This document shows positions 1 to 6,620 of a DNA stretch of 10,379 bases, piece by piece. This DNA is from JAGLHV01 sp023132075 [NCBI: bacterium] (GTDB lineage: Bacteria > CBDUZB01 > JAGLHV01). The stretch spans positions 1 through 10,379 of the forward strand of contig JAGLYT010000029.1 in NCBI GenBank assembly GCA_023132075.1. The letters run 5' to 3'. The notes beneath the pieces were generated by a model. It saw nothing but the letters and a program-made list of their open reading frames with translations. It searched no databases and was not told the origin of the DNA. Every line of letters begins with the position of its first letter. Position 1 is the first letter of the stretch. A program made the translations under genes and the position numbers.

Positions 1-706
1 CCTGCAACCCCCCTACTGCCTCCAAGCCGCTTCTTTCATCAATAACTTCCTGAACTTTCGGAGGAACAGTAATTGACCCAATGATAAAATCAACCAATTC
101 CACTCCGTATTTAGCAAAATCATCCTTAAGCCTTGTTTTCATTCCCACGGCTAATTCATCATAATATTGAGGAAGATCAAATATTGTTTTTAAATTTTCA
201 CCTAAAAGGTCATTTAACCTGCCTACAATTATTTCTTTAAAAAAATCTTCCAACAACCCTGAATTATAGCTGCCCTGGGTTCCCACAATCTTATTTACGA
301 AAAGCTGAGCATCGGTAATCCTGGTGGAAAACATTCCAAAACCGCGTAACCTAACCATTTTTAATTCCGAATCATGAAAAACAACCGGCTCCTTTGTTCC
401 CCATTTCATATTAATAAAAACTTTTTCATTAACAAAATATACCTCTGCCCGAAAAGGACTGGTAAAACCGTAAGGTAAACTTAAAACCCGGGTAATAATA
501 GGAATATTTTCAGTTGTTAAAACATGTCTGCCCGAACCAAAGGTATCCAGGGCTTTTCCGTCACGAAAAAACACTGCTTTTTGATTTTCCCGAACAATAA
601 GCTGTGCACCCATTTTAATATCCCCTGAGCCACCTTCCGGAATACGATGCACCATTTCTTTTCCCGTTTCATCCAGAAATTCCAAAACCTCAATTAAAAT
701 TCCCAT
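1..706 (-). CDS. SPFH/band-7 domain protein, YdjI-like (3' end outside window)
   Basis: The ORF opens with ATG at 704-706 and stays open to the window edge, giving 235 complete codons; the C-terminus is missing. A strong AGGAGG site (715-720) lies 8 bases before the ATG. The protein begins [20 protein letters not shown], followed by segments such as [20 protein letters not shown] (31-50) and [19 protein letters not shown] (52-70). This is the start typical of the YdjI branch of SPFH proteins, often annotated 'virion core protein'. No N-terminal membrane helix is visible, so it is probably cytosolic or recruited to the membrane. In Bacillus subtilis, YdjI acts with YdjG, YdjH and a PspA homologue in membrane-stress response; a similar role here is inference. 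Family members are usually more than 300 residues long, often with a C-terminal zinc ribbon, which would fall beyond position 1. It lies 32 bases after the preceding small gene and probably shares its transcript. Confidence 0.85.
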   Translation of the reverse strand, partial: MGILIEVLEFLDETGKEMVHRIPEGGSGDIKMGAQLIVRENQKAVFFRDGKALDTFGSGRHVLTTENIPIITRVLSLPYGFTSPFRAEVYFVNEKVFINMKWGTKEPVVFHDSELKMVRLRGFGMFSTRITDAQLFVNKIVGTQGSYNSGLLEDFFKEIIVGRLNDLLGENLKTIFDLPQYYDELAVGMKTRLKDDFAKYGVELVDFIIGSITVPPKVQEVIDERSGLEAVGGLQ

Positions 707-738
707 TTTAGTTCCCTCCTTATTATTTTTATGCTATT

Positions 739-1239
739 TTAAGCGGTTATTCCTTTTTCTCTTTCAGAAAAAATATCATCTAACTTTTCAATTTTTTCCG
801 AAAGTAAAGAAATCTTTTCTTCCGTTGCTTCTTTTTTTACTACTTCAATCATTTTTTTCAATTCTTCAACTTTTTCCATTAACGAATAATCGAATTTACA
901 AATATCATTTAATTTTTCAGCATCAATTTTAATCTGATCAAAAAAACCGCTATATCCATAATCCGCAAAGCGGATTTTATCTGCTATTTTTTCCATTTTT
1001 TTAGTCAAGCGGTCAATCCTGTCAATGCCGGATAACTGTTGTTTTTCTACCTTCTCCGAAGCAATTTGAGCTATCTTTTCTTTACTTTGATTAAGTTCTT
1101 TCGCCAAAAAATCCCGAACTAATTTATCTGCATCCCTTCTTCTTTCCCTATCTTTATATCCGCCATACCCGGGTATTTTCTCTGTAAGTATCTGCCACTT
1201 ATTCCTTTCGTTTTCCATTTTTCCGGTAATATCTTCCAT
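739..1239 (-). CDS. Conserved hypothetical protein with GYGGYK and YGYSGFFD motifs, linked to SPFH gene
   Basis: This is a 166-residue, charged, mostly helical soluble protein with no signal peptide or membrane segment. Two aromatic/glycine motifs stand out: IPGYGGYKDRERRRDADK at 22-39 and IRFADYGYSGFFD at 89-101. The rest reads as helices with heptad-like leucine and isoleucine spacing (about 103-160), so it may be coiled coil. From memory, similar GY-x-GYK / YGY-x-GFFD proteins occur as unnamed conserved proteins, often near SPFH-type genes; I know no assigned function. I chose the ATG at 1237-1239 because an AGGGAGG site precedes it by about 9 bases. The in-frame TTG at 1269 overlaps the ymdB stop and has no ribosome site. 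It sits between ymdB and the YdjI-like SPFH gene, with 32 bases to the latter, so a partner role for that protein is the best guess. Confidence 0.8.
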   Translation of the reverse strand: MEDITGKMENERNKWQILTEKIPGYGGYKDRERRRDADKLVRDFLAKELNQSKEKIAQIASEKVEKQQLSGIDRIDRLTKKMEKIADKIRFADYGYSGFFDQIKIDAEKLNDICKFDYSLMEKVEELKKMIEVVKKEATEEKISLLSEKIEKLDDIFSEREKGITA

Positions 1240-1248
1240 GTCTTTTTC

Positions 1249-1254
1249 CTCCCT
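1249..1254 (-). promoter_or_regulatory. Ribosome binding site deciding the start of the 166-residue protein
   Basis: On the minus strand GGGAGG stands 9 bases before the ATG at 1239. The alternative upstream TTG at 1269 lacks any purine-rich site, so this element favours the shorter protein. Confidence 0.7.
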
Positions 1255-1265
1255 CTTATTTACTT

Positions 1266-2057
1266 TCAAGGATTACCTGTTCGTTTTTTGTAAATTCTCT
1301 TTATGCTCAAGGCTTTACCTGTTCCTTCATCTATTTCGATAACCACTCCCTCAAAAATAGGCCCTTCCCGGGCTACTTCAAAACGTACAGGTAGACCGGT
1401 TAAATATCTTTTTAAAATTATTTCTTTCTTTACTCCGATTATAGAATCTCCCGGTCCGGTCATACCTGCATCAGTAATATATGCCGTGCCCCCGGGCAAA
1501 ATCCTTTCATCAGCAGTAGGAACATGAGTGTGAGTACCAACAACAGCACTTACTTTACCATCAAGATAGAACCCAAAACATAATTTTTCCGAGGTTGCCT
1601 CCGCATGAAAATCCACAAAAATAACAGAGGTTTGTGTTTTTATTTCTTCTATAATCAAATCACTCTTTCGAAACGGACAATCCAAATTAGACATAAAAAC
1701 ACGCCCCATAAGATTTATTACTCCGATTTTTACTCCCTTAAAACTGGGAACATAGACATTAAAACCTTTACCGGGAACATTTGGAGGATAATTTGCCGGA
1801 CGAAGAATCCGGGGATGGCCTATAATTTCAAAAACTTCTTTGCGATCCCAGGTATGATTTCCTAAAGTAATAACATCTACCCCCAAAAAAAATATTTCCT
1901 CAGCCACTCGGGGAGTAATACCGGCCCCACCGGCTGAGTTTTCTGCATTAACAATGGTAAAATCTATTCTTTCCTCTTTTTTTATTCCAGGTAATAACTC
2001 TTTTAATATTTTTCTACCTGCCTCTCCCACAATATCAGCAACAAACAGTAATTTCAT
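1266..2057 (-). CDS. ymdB: YmdB-family metallophosphoesterase (TIGR00282)
   Basis: The 263-residue protein matches the usual YmdB length (264 in Bacillus subtilis). The calcineurin-like dinuclear metal site is intact: D8 in LLFVADIVG, E39 and N40 in VNAENSAGG, N67 and H68 in TLGNHTWD, H151 in VDFHAEATSEK, and H176 and H178 in GTHTHVPTADERILPGG. The family hydrolyses 2',3'-cyclic nucleotides in vitro and in B. subtilis influences biofilm and late adaptive gene expression; it is a cytosolic enzyme. Translation starts at ATG 2055-2057 with AGGTG 5 bases upstream. It follows rny after 109 bases, the classic ymdA-ymdB pairing, and its stop overlaps the possible TTG start of the next ORF. A candidate promoter lies in the gap upstream, so it may be expressed both with and apart from rny. 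Confidence 0.95.
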   Translation of the reverse strand: MKLLFVADIVGEAGRKILKELLPGIKKEERIDFTIVNAENSAGGAGITPRVAEEIFFLGVDVITLGNHTWDRKEVFEIIGHPRILRPANYPPNVPGKGFNVYVPSFKGVKIGVINLMGRVFMSNLDCPFRKSDLIIEEIKTQTSVIFVDFHAEATSEKLCFGFYLDGKVSAVVGTHTHVPTADERILPGGTAYITDAGMTGPGDSIIGVKKEIILKRYLTGLPVRFEVAREGPIFEGVVIEIDEGTGKALSIKRIYKKRTGNP

Positions 2058-2080
2058 CCATTCACCTTTCTAAGTCCTTA

Positions 2081-2109
2081 ATAATAAACTCCGGGAAAAT
2101 AAACAGCAA
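2081..2109 (-). promoter_or_regulatory. Candidate sigma-A/sigma-70 promoter upstream of ymdB
   Basis: On the minus strand TTGCTG (2104-2109) and TATTAT (2081-2086) are separated by exactly 17 bases, in the 109-base gap between rny and ymdB and about 24 bases before the ymdB start. The match is decent, but AT-rich DNA produces such pairs by chance, so this is weak evidence. Confidence 0.3.
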
Positions 2110-2166
2110 ATAACATATCTTTAATTGCATTTCTGCCTTTAAAAAGCACAATCCGATTCAAATATA

Positions 2167-3726
2167 CTATTTTGCTAATTCCACCGCCCTTATTTCCCTA
2201 ATAACGGTAACTTTTATTTGTCCGGGATATTCTAATTCCTGCTCTATCTTCTTAGCAACGTCTCTGGCTAATTGCGCTGCACAATTATCATCTATATCTT
2301 CCGGTTCAACTATAATTCTTAACTCCCTGCCGGCTTGAATTGCATAACTTTTTTCCACTCCCCGAAATTCATTAGCTATTCCTTCCAGCTTTTCCAATCT
2401 CTTCAAGTAATGTTCTAAACTTTCTCTCCTTACCCCCGGACGGGAGGCGGAAATTGCATCCGCTGCCTGAAGTAATACTGCCTCTACACTCCTTGGCTCT
2501 TCCCCTCCTTCATGATGAGATAAAATAGCATTACACATTTTATCCCCTTCGTTGAATCTTTTAGCTAAATCCGCCCCTATTTGAGGGTGGGAACCTTCTA
2601 CTTCATGGTCTATTGCTTTTCCAATATCATGCAAAAGTCCTGCCCGTTTACTAAAAGCAATATCTACCCCTAATTCCGCTGCTAAAACCGTCATAATGCG
2701 AGCTACTTCTTTGCAATGCTGTAAAACATTCTGACCATAACTCGTTCGATATTTTAACCTGCCTATTAACCTTGTTAATTCAGGATGAAGGCCGACTATT
2801 CCTAATTCAAAAACAGTTTGTTCTCCTACCTCTTTCAAGAAAACCTCCATCTCTTTGGTTACTTTCGCTACAACTTCTTCGATACGGGTAGGGTGAATCC
2901 TTCCATCGGTAATCAATCTTTCTAAAGCTACCCTGGCTATTTCTCTTCTTACCCCGTCAAAAGCAGATAAAGTAATCGCCTCAGGGGTATCATCAACAAT
3001 TAAATCAACCCCGGTAATAGTTTCAAAAGCACGAATATTTCTCCCTTCCCTACCAATGATCCTCCCTTTCATTTCATCGCTGGACAAAGAAACGGTTGAT
3101 ACCGTAATATCCGCAGTATGATCCGCAGCACATCTTTGAATAGACAAACTAATAATCTCTTTTGCTTTTTTACCGGCGATTTCCCGTGTTTCTTCTTCCA
3201 TTTTTTTCACTAACGCTGCCGATTCATGGGTAAGAGTTTTTTCTATATTTTGTAAAAGAAGTCCCTTTGCTTCTTCACAACTCATTCTGGCTACTCTTTC
3301 TAAAACTTTTTTCTGTTCTTCATCCTGTCTGCTTATTATTTGTTCTTTTTCCCGAAGCTGCTTATCCAGATTAGACAAAGACTTTTCTTTTATTTGGGTC
3401 TCTCTTTCTTTTCTGTCTAAAATATCCATTTTTTTATCCAGATTTTGCTCTTTCTGAACTAATCTTTTTTCCGCATTATTCAGTTCTACTCGACGGCTAC
3501 GACTCTCTTTATCAAATTCTATTCGAATCCGGTGCCTTTCTTCTTTTATTTCCAAAAACCCTTCTTTCTTCTTCGTTTCCGCTTCTCTAACAGCCTCTTC
3601 TAAAATCCTTTTAGATTCTTTTTCCGAAAGATTCATCTTAAACTTAACATAGATCTTCCTTCCTAAATAACCTAAAAGTATTCCTGAAAAAAGGCTGCCT
3701 ATCATCAATAAACCAAAATTATTCAT
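2167..3726 (-). CDS. rny: Ribonuclease Y
   Basis: The 519-residue protein has the full RNase Y layout (520 in Bacillus subtilis). An N-terminal membrane helix spans about residues 4-21. A long charged coiled coil (about 30-195) follows. The KH RNA-binding domain holds the signature GRIIGREGRNIR (221-232). The HD catalytic domain has LQHCKEVARIM around 335-345 and LLHDIGKAIDHEVEG around 364-378, with H366 and D367 as the metal-binding HD pair. It is a membrane-anchored endoribonuclease that starts mRNA decay. Translation begins at ATG 3724-3726 after an AAGGGGC ribosome site. It lies 65 bases downstream of the cyclo-ligase gene and upstream of ymdB, its usual neighbour. Nothing is truncated or missing. 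Confidence 0.97.
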   Translation of the reverse strand: MNNFGLLMIGSLFSGILLGYLGRKIYVKFKMNLSEKESKRILEEAVREAETKKKEGFLEIKEERHRIRIEFDKESRSRRVELNNAEKRLVQKEQNLDKKMDILDRKERETQIKEKSLSNLDKQLREKEQIISRQDEEQKKVLERVARMSCEEAKGLLLQNIEKTLTHESAALVKKMEEETREIAGKKAKEIISLSIQRCAADHTADITVSTVSLSSDEMKGRIIGREGRNIRAFETITGVDLIVDDTPEAITLSAFDGVRREIARVALERLITDGRIHPTRIEEVVAKVTKEMEVFLKEVGEQTVFELGIVGLHPELTRLIGRLKYRTSYGQNVLQHCKEVARIMTVLAAELGVDIAFSKRAGLLHDIGKAIDHEVEGSHPQIGADLAKRFNEGDKMCNAILSHHEGGEEPRSVEAVLLQAADAISASRPGVRRESLEHYLKRLEKLEGIANEFRGVEKSYAIQAGRELRIIVEPEDIDDNCAAQLARDVAKKIEQELEYPGQIKVTVIREIRAVELAK

Positions 3727-3791
3727 AATTCGCCCCTTTCTGTCTTTTTTTTAAATTTTTTATTCGTTCCTTATCCTTTTTCGATTACTTC

Positions 3792-4385
3792 TTATGCCGC
3801 TTTTTTAACTTTAATAACTCTATCTTCGGTAATTATTAAATTCATATCTACATCGTACTTTTTTTTGAGGGGAATTTCATTTATCACCTGTAATTCATAA
3901 GCCAACCCTGCCCGGCAAACCTCTTTTTTTAATTTATTTAAAAACCGATCATAATATCCATACCCAAATCCTATTCTTTGCCCTTTTCGATCAAAAACTA
4001 TCCCCGGAACAATTACCATTTCAATATTGTTTTTGTTAAATTTTTTCATTAAAGACTTTTTTATTCCCATAATCCCAAATGCTCCTTTCGTTAATTGTTT
4101 TTTATAATCTTTCTTTACTTCAAATACTTCCATTTTCCCTTGCCTGTCTATTACTGCGGGTAATACAACCCTCTTCCCCATATTTAAGGCAGTATCTATC
4201 ATTTCCTCCGTTCCTACTTCTCCCTCAAAACTGAAATAAAACATAATCACGCGTGCTTTCTTAAATTCCTGTAAGGAAAACACCCTTTGAGCTATTCTCC
4301 TGCTTTTTTCCTTTTTATCCTTAACCAAAAGGCTATTTCTTAATTTTCTGAATTTATCCCTTAAATTATTTTTATCTGTTTTCAT
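3792..4385 (-). CDS. ygfA: 5-formyltetrahydrofolate cyclo-ligase
   Basis: The 197-residue length is normal for the family. It converts 5-formyltetrahydrofolate to 5,10-methenyltetrahydrofolate using ATP, recycling an inhibitory folate in the cytosol. Supporting motifs are a basic N-terminal helix (KNNLRDKFRKLRNSL, 6-20), FYFSFEGEVGTEEMI (49-63) with conserved acidic residues, PGIVFDRKGQRIGFG (127-141) and the hallmark GYGYYDRFL (141-149). The ATG at 4383-4385 lies inside the end of rarA, overlapping it by 14 bases, so the two are translationally coupled. Its own ribosome site (GGGAAAG) is weak. In proteobacteria the orthologue (ygfA/fau) lies just downstream of the 6S RNA gene; here rarA separates them. 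The main alternative, an unrelated Rossmann-like protein, is excluded by the GYGYYDR signature. Confidence 0.93.
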   Translation of the reverse strand: MKTDKNNLRDKFRKLRNSLLVKDKKEKSRRIAQRVFSLQEFKKARVIMFYFSFEGEVGTEEMIDTALNMGKRVVLPAVIDRQGKMEVFEVKKDYKKQLTKGAFGIMGIKKSLMKKFNKNNIEMVIVPGIVFDRKGQRIGFGYGYYDRFLNKLKKEVCRAGLAYELQVINEIPLKKKYDVDMNLIITEDRVIKVKKAA

Positions 4386-5676
4386 TCTTTCCCATCAAAT
4401 TAATCAACCGTTTTTTTATTCCTGATTCATATCCCTCTTCCGTCGGCTGATAATAACTTTTTTCTTCCGGTAAATATTCCTGTTTGACATGGTGCCCGGT
4501 AAATTTATGGGGGCATTTATATTTCTTTACCTGTTCAAATTTGTTACTATGACTATCTTTTAAATGAAGAGGAACCTTCTGAACTGCTTCTTCCTCTATA
4601 TCTTTTAAAGCTTTCTCAATCCCTAAAAAAGATGCATTGCTTTTAGGGGCACAAGCAACATAAACAGCTGCCTGAGAAAGAGGAATTTTTCCCTCAGGCA
4701 TACCTACAAACTCACTAATTTTTAATGCCGCCGCCGCTACACATATCGCCTGAGGATCCGCATTTCCCACATCTTCCGAAGCACAAATAGCAATTCGACG
4801 GGCAATAAATCGGGGATCTTCCCCGGCATAAATCATTTTTGCCAACCAATACAAAGTGGCATCGGGATCAGAGCCCCGCATACTTTTAATAAAAGCTGAA
4901 ATTGTATTATAATGTTCATTTTCTTTTTTATCATAAAGAAGAACCTTTTTCTGGATGGATTCTTCACTTACTGAAACAGTAAAATTAATCATATTTTTTT
5001 CATCGGGGGATGTAGTAATTACCCCTAATTCTAAGGCATTCAATGCTTTCCTTGCATCACCTCCTGCAGTTTCAATCAAATGATTGAGAGCTTTTTCTTC
5101 CATATTTATCTTGTATTTTCCAAAACCCTTATTAGAATCAATTATTGCATTCTTTAAAATAGTTTCTATTTCTTTCTCTCTCAGAGCCTTAAACTCAAAT
5201 ATTACCGACCGGGAAATCAAAGCAGAATTTAAATAAAAATAAGGGTTATGTGTAGTAATACCTATTAAAGTAATTATTCCTTTTTCTACATTGGGGAGGA
5301 GAACATCCTGTTGAGTTTTATTGAAATGATGGATTTCTTCAATCAACAATATGGTTTTTTTATTGTTTTGTACCCTTCTTTGCTCAGCACATTTTATCTC
5401 TTTTCGCAAATCGACAACCCCGCAAGTTACTGCATTTAAAGAAATAAAACTACTTTTTGTCGTTTTAGCAATAACATTAACTAATGCCGATTTTCCACAG
5501 CCGGAGGGACCATAAAGAATTAGGGAAATAATCTTATCTGCCTCAATAAGCCTGTGCAAAAGTTTATTTTTTCCTAATATATGCTCCTGTCCGACAAACT
5601 CTCCCAAATTTTCAGGACACATACGTAAAGTCAACGGCATATCTTTTCGGTTTAGCTGTTGATTAAACAAATCCAT
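4372..5676 (-). CDS. rarA: Replication-associated recombination protein A (RarA/MgsA), AAA+ ATPase
   Basis: From the chosen ATG this is 434 residues, normal for RarA. The family acts at stalled replication forks, related to clamp-loader and RuvB-type ATPases. Seen in order: the N-terminal LGEFVGQEHILGK (24-36), Walker A GPSGCGKS (56-63), Walker B LLIEEIHHFNKTQQD (110-124), sensor 1 GITTHNP (139-145), arginine finger region SALISRS (151-157), sensor 2 GGDARKALNALE (205-216), and the C-terminal tetramerisation/MgsA region ending in YYQPTEEGYESGIKKRL. Three sites differ from the usual pattern: Walker A is normally GPPGTGKT, Walker B DEIHRF is EEIHHF here, and sensor 1 TTENP is TTHNP. The fold is intact, so it is probably active but divergent. 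ATG 5674-5676 was chosen over the in-frame TTG at 5688 because GGGG stands 6 bases before the ATG. It is the first gene after the 6S RNA and overlaps the cyclo-ligase gene. Confidence 0.93.
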   Translation of the reverse strand: MDLFNQQLNRKDMPLTLRMCPENLGEFVGQEHILGKNKLLHRLIEADKIISLILYGPSGCGKSALVNVIAKTTKSSFISLNAVTCGVVDLRKEIKCAEQRRVQNNKKTILLIEEIHHFNKTQQDVLLPNVEKGIITLIGITTHNPYFYLNSALISRSVIFEFKALREKEIETILKNAIIDSNKGFGKYKINMEEKALNHLIETAGGDARKALNALELGVITTSPDEKNMINFTVSVSEESIQKKVLLYDKKENEHYNTISAFIKSMRGSDPDATLYWLAKMIYAGEDPRFIARRIAICASEDVGNADPQAICVAAAALKISEFVGMPEGKIPLSQAAVYVACAPKSNASFLGIEKALKDIEEEAVQKVPLHLKDSHSNKFEQVKKYKCPHKFTGHHVKQEYLPEEKSYYQPTEEGYESGIKKRLINLMGKNENR

Positions 5677-5682
5677 TTTATT

Positions 5683-5686
5683 CCCC
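5683..5686 (-). promoter_or_regulatory. Ribosome binding site deciding the rarA start
   Basis: GGGG on the minus strand stands 6 bases before ATG 5676. It overlaps the alternative TTG codon at 5688-5686, so the ATG start fits better and gives the family-typical MDLF N-terminus. Confidence 0.55.
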
Positions 5687-5762
5687 AATCTTATCTTTAA
5701 TTCAAAGATATTTTACATTACATACCCTAATTTATGTTTTTTCACCCGCACCGGACTTATTT

Positions 5763-5942
5763 ACCTTCAAATAAAAAACCCCCGCGTATGCCGTGTGTGC
5801 AGTCCTTTTGAAGCACCAGATACCAGGTGGGTATTCCGTTTCTGTAACCAAGATTACAGAAAACCGAAGAATTCCCTGATTTAGGCTTGTAGGCCCAAAA
5901 TGATCAACACAACACTAACACCGCAGGGATATATTAAAGGTC
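5763..5942 (-). ncRNA. ssrS: 6S RNA (RNA polymerase regulator)
   Basis: About 180 nt in the non-coding gap between zapA and rarA, the expected 6S size and location. 6S RNA mimics an open promoter and holds the housekeeping RNA polymerase holoenzyme in stationary phase. The ends pair over a long range: CCCTGCG (5928-5922) with CGCGGGG (5786-5780), and outside it ACCTTTAA (5941-5934) with TTGAAGGT (5770-5763). GTGT just inside the 5' arm can pair with the ACACAC on the 3' side. A central open region carries a small side hairpin, GGGC-CTACAA-GCCT, on the 5' side and CACC/GGTG on the 3' side. A perfect 8-bp hairpin, TTCTGTAA/TTACAGAA (5860-5841), caps the molecule. GC content is higher than in the flanking DNA. 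Exact ends are estimated from the promoter and the outer stem. The linkage to zapA on one side and rarA then ygfA on the other independently supports the call. Confidence 0.9.
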
Positions 5943-5949
5943 TATATAT

Positions 5950-5978
5950 ATTTTACTAAAATTTTAACATTTTTTCAA
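5950..5978 (-). promoter_or_regulatory. Candidate housekeeping promoter of 6S RNA
   Basis: On the minus strand TTGAAA (5973-5978) and TAAAAT (5950-5955) are 17 bases apart. The predicted start, about 7 bases on (near 5942-5943), coincides with the 5' end of the outer closing stem of 6S RNA. That agreement between promoter and RNA structure is the main support. Transcripts reading through from zapA may also contribute, as known in E. coli. Confidence 0.6.
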
Positions 5979-6046
5979 ATTATAATCCCTTTTTGCAACC
6001 CCTACTCAGAAAAACTTTAATTTTCTTTCAGATTCATAATATAAAC
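5979..6046 (-). other. AT-rich spacer between zapA and the 6S promoter
   Basis: This remainder of the 370-base protein-free gap (5677-6046) holds no ORF and no clear terminator hairpin after zapA. Read-through from the pheST-zapA operon into 6S RNA is therefore possible. The other flank, 5677-5762, is the rarA leader and shows only short, weak hairpins. Confidence 0.5.
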
Positions 6047-6331
6047 TCATTCTAAAGCAGTATCTAATAATTTAATTAACTCCTCGGTATCTTTTTCCAC
6101 TGAATCATGAAGAAAATTTTTGTTTTCCTTTAATTTAAACAATTCATCAGCAATATTCAATGCTGCCAGCACCGCTACTTTGTTTGTGTCTACAATGTTA
6201 GTAATGTGTGAAATCTCTTTCATTTTTTGATCAACTAAAGAAGCTAAAGAATATACATGCAAAGGATCTTCTTCGCTGGTAACTTCATATTCCCTGCCGA
6301 ATATTTTTATTACTATTTTATCTTTAGCCAC
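6047..6331 (-). CDS. zapA: Cell division protein ZapA
   Basis: The 94-residue protein fits the short ZapA family. It opens with KIVIKIFGREYEV (5-17), the typical beta-strand start, and contains DTNKVAVLAALNIADEL (48-64), the conserved helix signature of the family; a C-terminal helix suited to coiled-coil dimerisation follows. ZapA binds FtsZ and promotes bundling of protofilaments in the division ring. The start is GTG at 6329-6331 with GGGTG just upstream. It follows the small coiled-coil gene by 19 bases in the pheS-pheT operon and precedes the 6S RNA gene, the arrangement known from many bacteria. Confidence 0.92.
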   Translation of the reverse strand: MAKDKIVIKIFGREYEVTSEEDPLHVYSLASLVDQKMKEISHITNIVDTNKVAVLAALNIADELFKLKENKNFLHDSVEKDTEELIKLLDTALE

Positions 6332-6350
6332 TTCACCCTACCTGATTTAC

Positions 6351-6590
6351 CTATATTTTAAATTTTTCCATCTTTCCTAAAAGTTTTGTTATCCTTTCTT
6401 TTATTTCTTTTTTCCCATCATAAAGCACTTCATTTTCTTTAATCAACTTCCGGGCCTTTTCATTTTCCTTTTCTAAAAACTTCAATTTCTCACTGTTTTT
6501 TTTAATTTTTTCTTTTAATAACTTATTTTCTTCTTTTAAAAAATAAACAACTTCTACTGTTTTTTTTATTTTTTCTTTTAATATTTTCAT
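6351..6590 (-). CDS. Small coiled-coil protein, ZapB-like design
   Basis: The 79-residue protein is almost entirely one predicted coiled coil. It is rich in Lys and Glu, with Leu/Ile at heptad spacing from about residue 15 to 75 (FLKEENKLLKEKIKKNSEKL, 17-36, is representative). It has no signal peptide, membrane helix or enzymatic motif. Its place between pheT and zapA, and its size, resemble the ZapB-like or unnamed coiled-coil genes found there in other lineages; ZapB is a FtsZ-ring factor that works with ZapA. The functional link is inference from context, because coiled coils give little family signal. The ATG at 6588-6590 has an in-frame stop three codons upstream and only a weak, distant ribosome site, so translation may depend on coupling with pheT, which ends 30 bases earlier. 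The segment LKEKIKK occurs twice, 21 residues apart. Confidence 0.7.
   Translation of the reverse strand: MKILKEKIKKTVEVVYFLKEENKLLKEKIKKNSEKLKFLEKENEKARKLIKENEVLYDGKKEIKERITKLLGKMEKFKI
6492..6583 (-). repeat. Imperfect 28/29-base direct repeat inside the coiled-coil gene
   Basis: The copies at 6492-6520 and 6556-6583 read ACTG-T8-A(A)-T6-C-TTTT-AATA on the plus strand and differ only by one A. They encode the two LKEKIKK segments 63 bases apart. The indel moves the shared ACAGT on the coding strand into a different frame, giving NS in one copy and TV in the other. Low-complexity composition may explain part of the match. Confidence 0.5.
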
Positions 6591-6620
6591 TGTTATTTAA
6601 AAACAAACCTTTTAAAACTT

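Noticed and set aside
1240-1269. Extended TTG start for the 166-residue protein
   Set aside because: It has no ribosome site and overlaps the ymdB stop, while the ATG at 1239 has a strong AGGGAGG site.
1303-1865. Two plus-strand ORFs antisense to ymdB
   Set aside because: They are shadows of an intact, well conserved gene and show no motifs of their own.
2083-2160. Possible 28-codon minus-strand ORF (TTG start) between rny and ymdB
   Set aside because: The start is TTG without a ribosome site, it overlaps the candidate promoter, and there is no conserved pattern to support it.
5717-5745. GTGAAA-17-TGTAAT promoter-like pair before rarA on the minus strand
   Set aside because: The -35 match is poor (4 of 6) in AT-rich DNA and there is no second line of evidence; rarA may simply be read with upstream transcripts.
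5747-5759. Short GTCCG/CGGGT hairpin after the 6S gene as a terminator
   Set aside because: The stem relies on G-U pairs and is followed by GAAAAAA, not a T-run, on the transcribed strand.
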